A program made the translations under genes and the position numbers. Below, one piece after another: positions 62,620 to 64,000 of a stretch of 64,000 nucleotides of DNA. The notes under the pieces were generated by a model. That model did no database searches. It had not been told where the DNA came from and saw only the letters and a program-made list of their open reading frames with translations. How positions within the stretch are numbered: position 1 is the first letter of the stretch; each line of letters begins with the position of its first letter. This DNA is from an uncultured Kordia sp. (GTDB lineage Bacteria > Bacteroidota > Bacteroidia > Flavobacteriales > Flavobacteriaceae): positions 1-64,000 of the forward strand of contig NZ_CANMEZ010000013.1 of NCBI RefSeq assembly GCF_947496985.1, written 5' to 3'.

Positions 62620-64000
62620 TTAGTTTAAGTTAAGTTGAAAAATAGTTTTACCTCTATTGATAAATTCTTCTTTGGTTTTTCCTTCGCCAAAAGGCGCTTT
62701 TCCTTCACCAATTTTATAAAGAATCGTAGTTGGGATCGCCACAAATAAACACATCACATCTAAAAAAGTAAGTTCGTCGCTCTTTGTAACCGTTTTGTAT
62801 AATGGTGTAATGATTGGAATTTCCCATTTTTTGTTCAATCCAACTTGAGCAATACTGATTAAAGTGTCAAGCGATACAAAAATTAAATCCATGAGTTGTT
62901 TGACTAGGAATAGACTCAATCCTGCGAGTTTGTTTAATAATAATTTTAGAAAATCTAAAAAAGTCATTTTCCCTTGAATCATCTTCTTGAAGCCATCCAT
63001 AATGATGTCCATTTGTAGCTTGAAACCTTCTCCCGATTTTATCAAAATATCTTTTAACTGACTTGTAAATGATTGAAAAACACTAGTGAAGTCTGTTGGT
63101 ATTTGAGAACTAATAGGTTTTCCAGAACTATCATGTAAATAACTCTTTTTAGAATTTAACCAATTCGATTTCGGATCAGCATTGTTTTCTTTAGATGGTT
63201 GCGAAGGATCAATTTTATCCAATGAATCTGGAATATCAACCAATTCAGGTGAAAACTTTTCGATTTGTTTGTCAAGTGTGTCATCAACAAACTTGCGAAT
63301 GTTTTTTATTTCATCTTTTAAACAAATAATCGCTTCATTAGTAAAATCTTTAAAAGCATTTTTAGTTTCTACAATGGCATCCCAATCAAATAAAAATGCC
63401 AAAAATTCAAATAAATCCTTAAAGAATACCTTAATTGTGTCAAATATTTTCTGAATAAAACTTCCAATTTCACGAAGAGTTTTCACAATCCAATTAAAAA
63501 CTTGTTTGCCAATTTTAATGACGAATTTGATGCCATCTTTTACTTTTTCAATAACAAATTCTACAGCTTTTTTTGCGCTATCCCAAACAGAATGTAAAAA
63601 ATCACCTAAAGTTAAACCTTGATGAGAAAATGTTCTTGAAGCAGCTGCGCCACGTGCTTGAATAGTTGAGTTTATAGTTCCTATAGCAAATGAAGTACGT
63701 TTTAGTGGTGCATCATTTTCCATAGTTTTAGCTGTAGCTAACATGTCTTGAATTCCAGCAGCTACGCTATTTAAAATTTTAGAGTCTGTTCCTTTCGCAA
63801 CTAATAATTTACCATTTTGCTTTTGCGCATTAGCCAAGGCATCTCCAGAAGTAATTTTCTCTTCTAAGTCTTCTAATACTTGTTGTGCTAAATTGATAGC
63901 GACTGTTTTTTGAAGAAAGTCAGCATTTATAAAAATTCTACACGAAGCAATATCTTTTACTGGGCAGATCACGGTGAATTCTGCAGAAACAGTCAATGGA
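62620..64000 (-). CDS. Unknown large protein, 5' truncated by the window end
   Basis: The frame is open past the last base, so the N terminus is missing; the TTG at 63996 is not a real start. 458 residues are visible: a helical start, a stretch of repeated hydrophobic-charged helices (VWDSAKKAVEFVIEKVKDGIKFV, IVKTLREIGSFIQKIFDTIK), FLFDWDAIVETKNAF, a polar linker, then more helices near a membrane (ILYKIGEGKAPFGEGKTK). This pattern resembles parts of very large fungal and bacterial proteins of unknown function that I recall by appearance. Partner of the membrane protein at 61981. Confidence 0.7.
   Translation of the reverse strand, partial: PLTVSAEFTVICPVKDIASCRIFINADFLQKTVAINLAQQVLEDLEEKITSGDALANAQKQNGKLLVAKGTDSKILNSVAAGIQDMLATAKTMENDAPLKRTSFAIGTINSTIQARGAAASRTFSHQGLTLGDFLHSVWDSAKKAVEFVIEKVKDGIKFVIKIGKQVFNWIVKTLREIGSFIQKIFDTIKVFFKDLFEFLAFLFDWDAIVETKNAFKDFTNEAIICLKDEIKNIRKFVDDTLDKQIEKFSPELVDIPDSLDKIDPSQPSKENNADPKSNWLNSKKSYLHDSSGKPISSQIPTDFTSVFQSFTSQLKDILIKSGEGFKLQMDIIMDGFKKMIQGKMTFLDFLKLLLNKLAGLSLFLVKQLMDLIFVSLDTLISIAQVGLNKKWEIPIITPLYKTVTKSDELTFLDVMCLFVAIPTTILYKIGEGKAPFGEGKTKEEFINRGKTIFQLNLN

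Noticed and set aside
1-64000. CRISPR arrays, rRNA genes, transposases, phage genes
   Set aside because: None seen: the only regular repeats are the adhesin array and the 23 bp triplet, and no integrase or transposase motif was found.

Overview
The window is low-GC chromosomal DNA of a marine-type Flavobacteriaceae bacterium (Bacteroidota). Four things point there: type IX secretion (T9SS) signals (a gliding-motility-type C-terminal domain, a PorP/SprF protein, a YPNP-type sorting tail), Bacteroidota promoters of the form TTTG-N19-TAnnTTTG, absence of clear Shine-Dalgarno sites, and the rpmB-rpmG-DUF4295 arrangement. The abundance of LNKK-leader RiPP precursors recalls the genus Kordia; that genus guess rests on memory only.

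Layout. 1-9.5 kb: the 3' part of a giant repetitive T9SS adhesin (Calx-beta-like repeats, about 27 tandem 49-residue calcium-loop repeats, type B sorting domain), then its PorP/SprF and OmpA/TPR partners. 9.5-16.2 kb: a lone tiny RiPP precursor, idi, a QueD-like gene, manA, a tRNA-Thr and a BlaI/M56 sensor pair. 16.4-25 kb: RNA helicase, several lipoproteins and orphans, a DUF819 permease. 24.9-27.3 kb: a minus-strand membrane operon (SPFH, glycine-zipper, membrane protein, DUF4177, DUF1648, RHH) with two genes under 60 codons. 27.5-28.2 kb: a candidate sigma-54-driven small RNA and a decayed alkB. 30.2-32.1 kb: a cluster of five small cysteine-rich secreted-peptide precursors. 32-45 kb: RluA, serine hydrolase, htpG, fabH, a delta-60 T9SS protein, a TonB-type receptor, a CoA-binding protein and a sodium symporter. 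45-56 kb: housekeeping block (recR, glycosyltransferase, an E2 acyltransferase, exonuclease, FAH hydrolase, Hpt, cinA, rpmB, rpmG, DUF4295, ftsY). 56-64 kb: fibronectin-III lipoprotein, amidase, three more peptide precursors downstream of a TPR-AraC regulator, and a pair of unknown genes running off the end.

The main system of interest is a dispersed family of nine cysteine-containing precursor peptides at three loci (9.6 kb, 30.2-32.1 kb, 59.1-60.0 kb). Seven have the class I lanthipeptide-type Bacteroidota leader (MKKK..LxLNKKxISNL..GG) and two have a different double-glycine leader (MLKxI...IHGG). No lanthipeptide dehydratase, cyclase or peptidase-transporter lies in the window, so modification and export enzymes, if any, act in trans. 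One core has hevein-like cysteine spacing, and several share C-x7-C pairs. Two of these precursors are under 60 codons and easily missed.

Limits: everything was read by eye; family names come from motif recognition and no database search was run.
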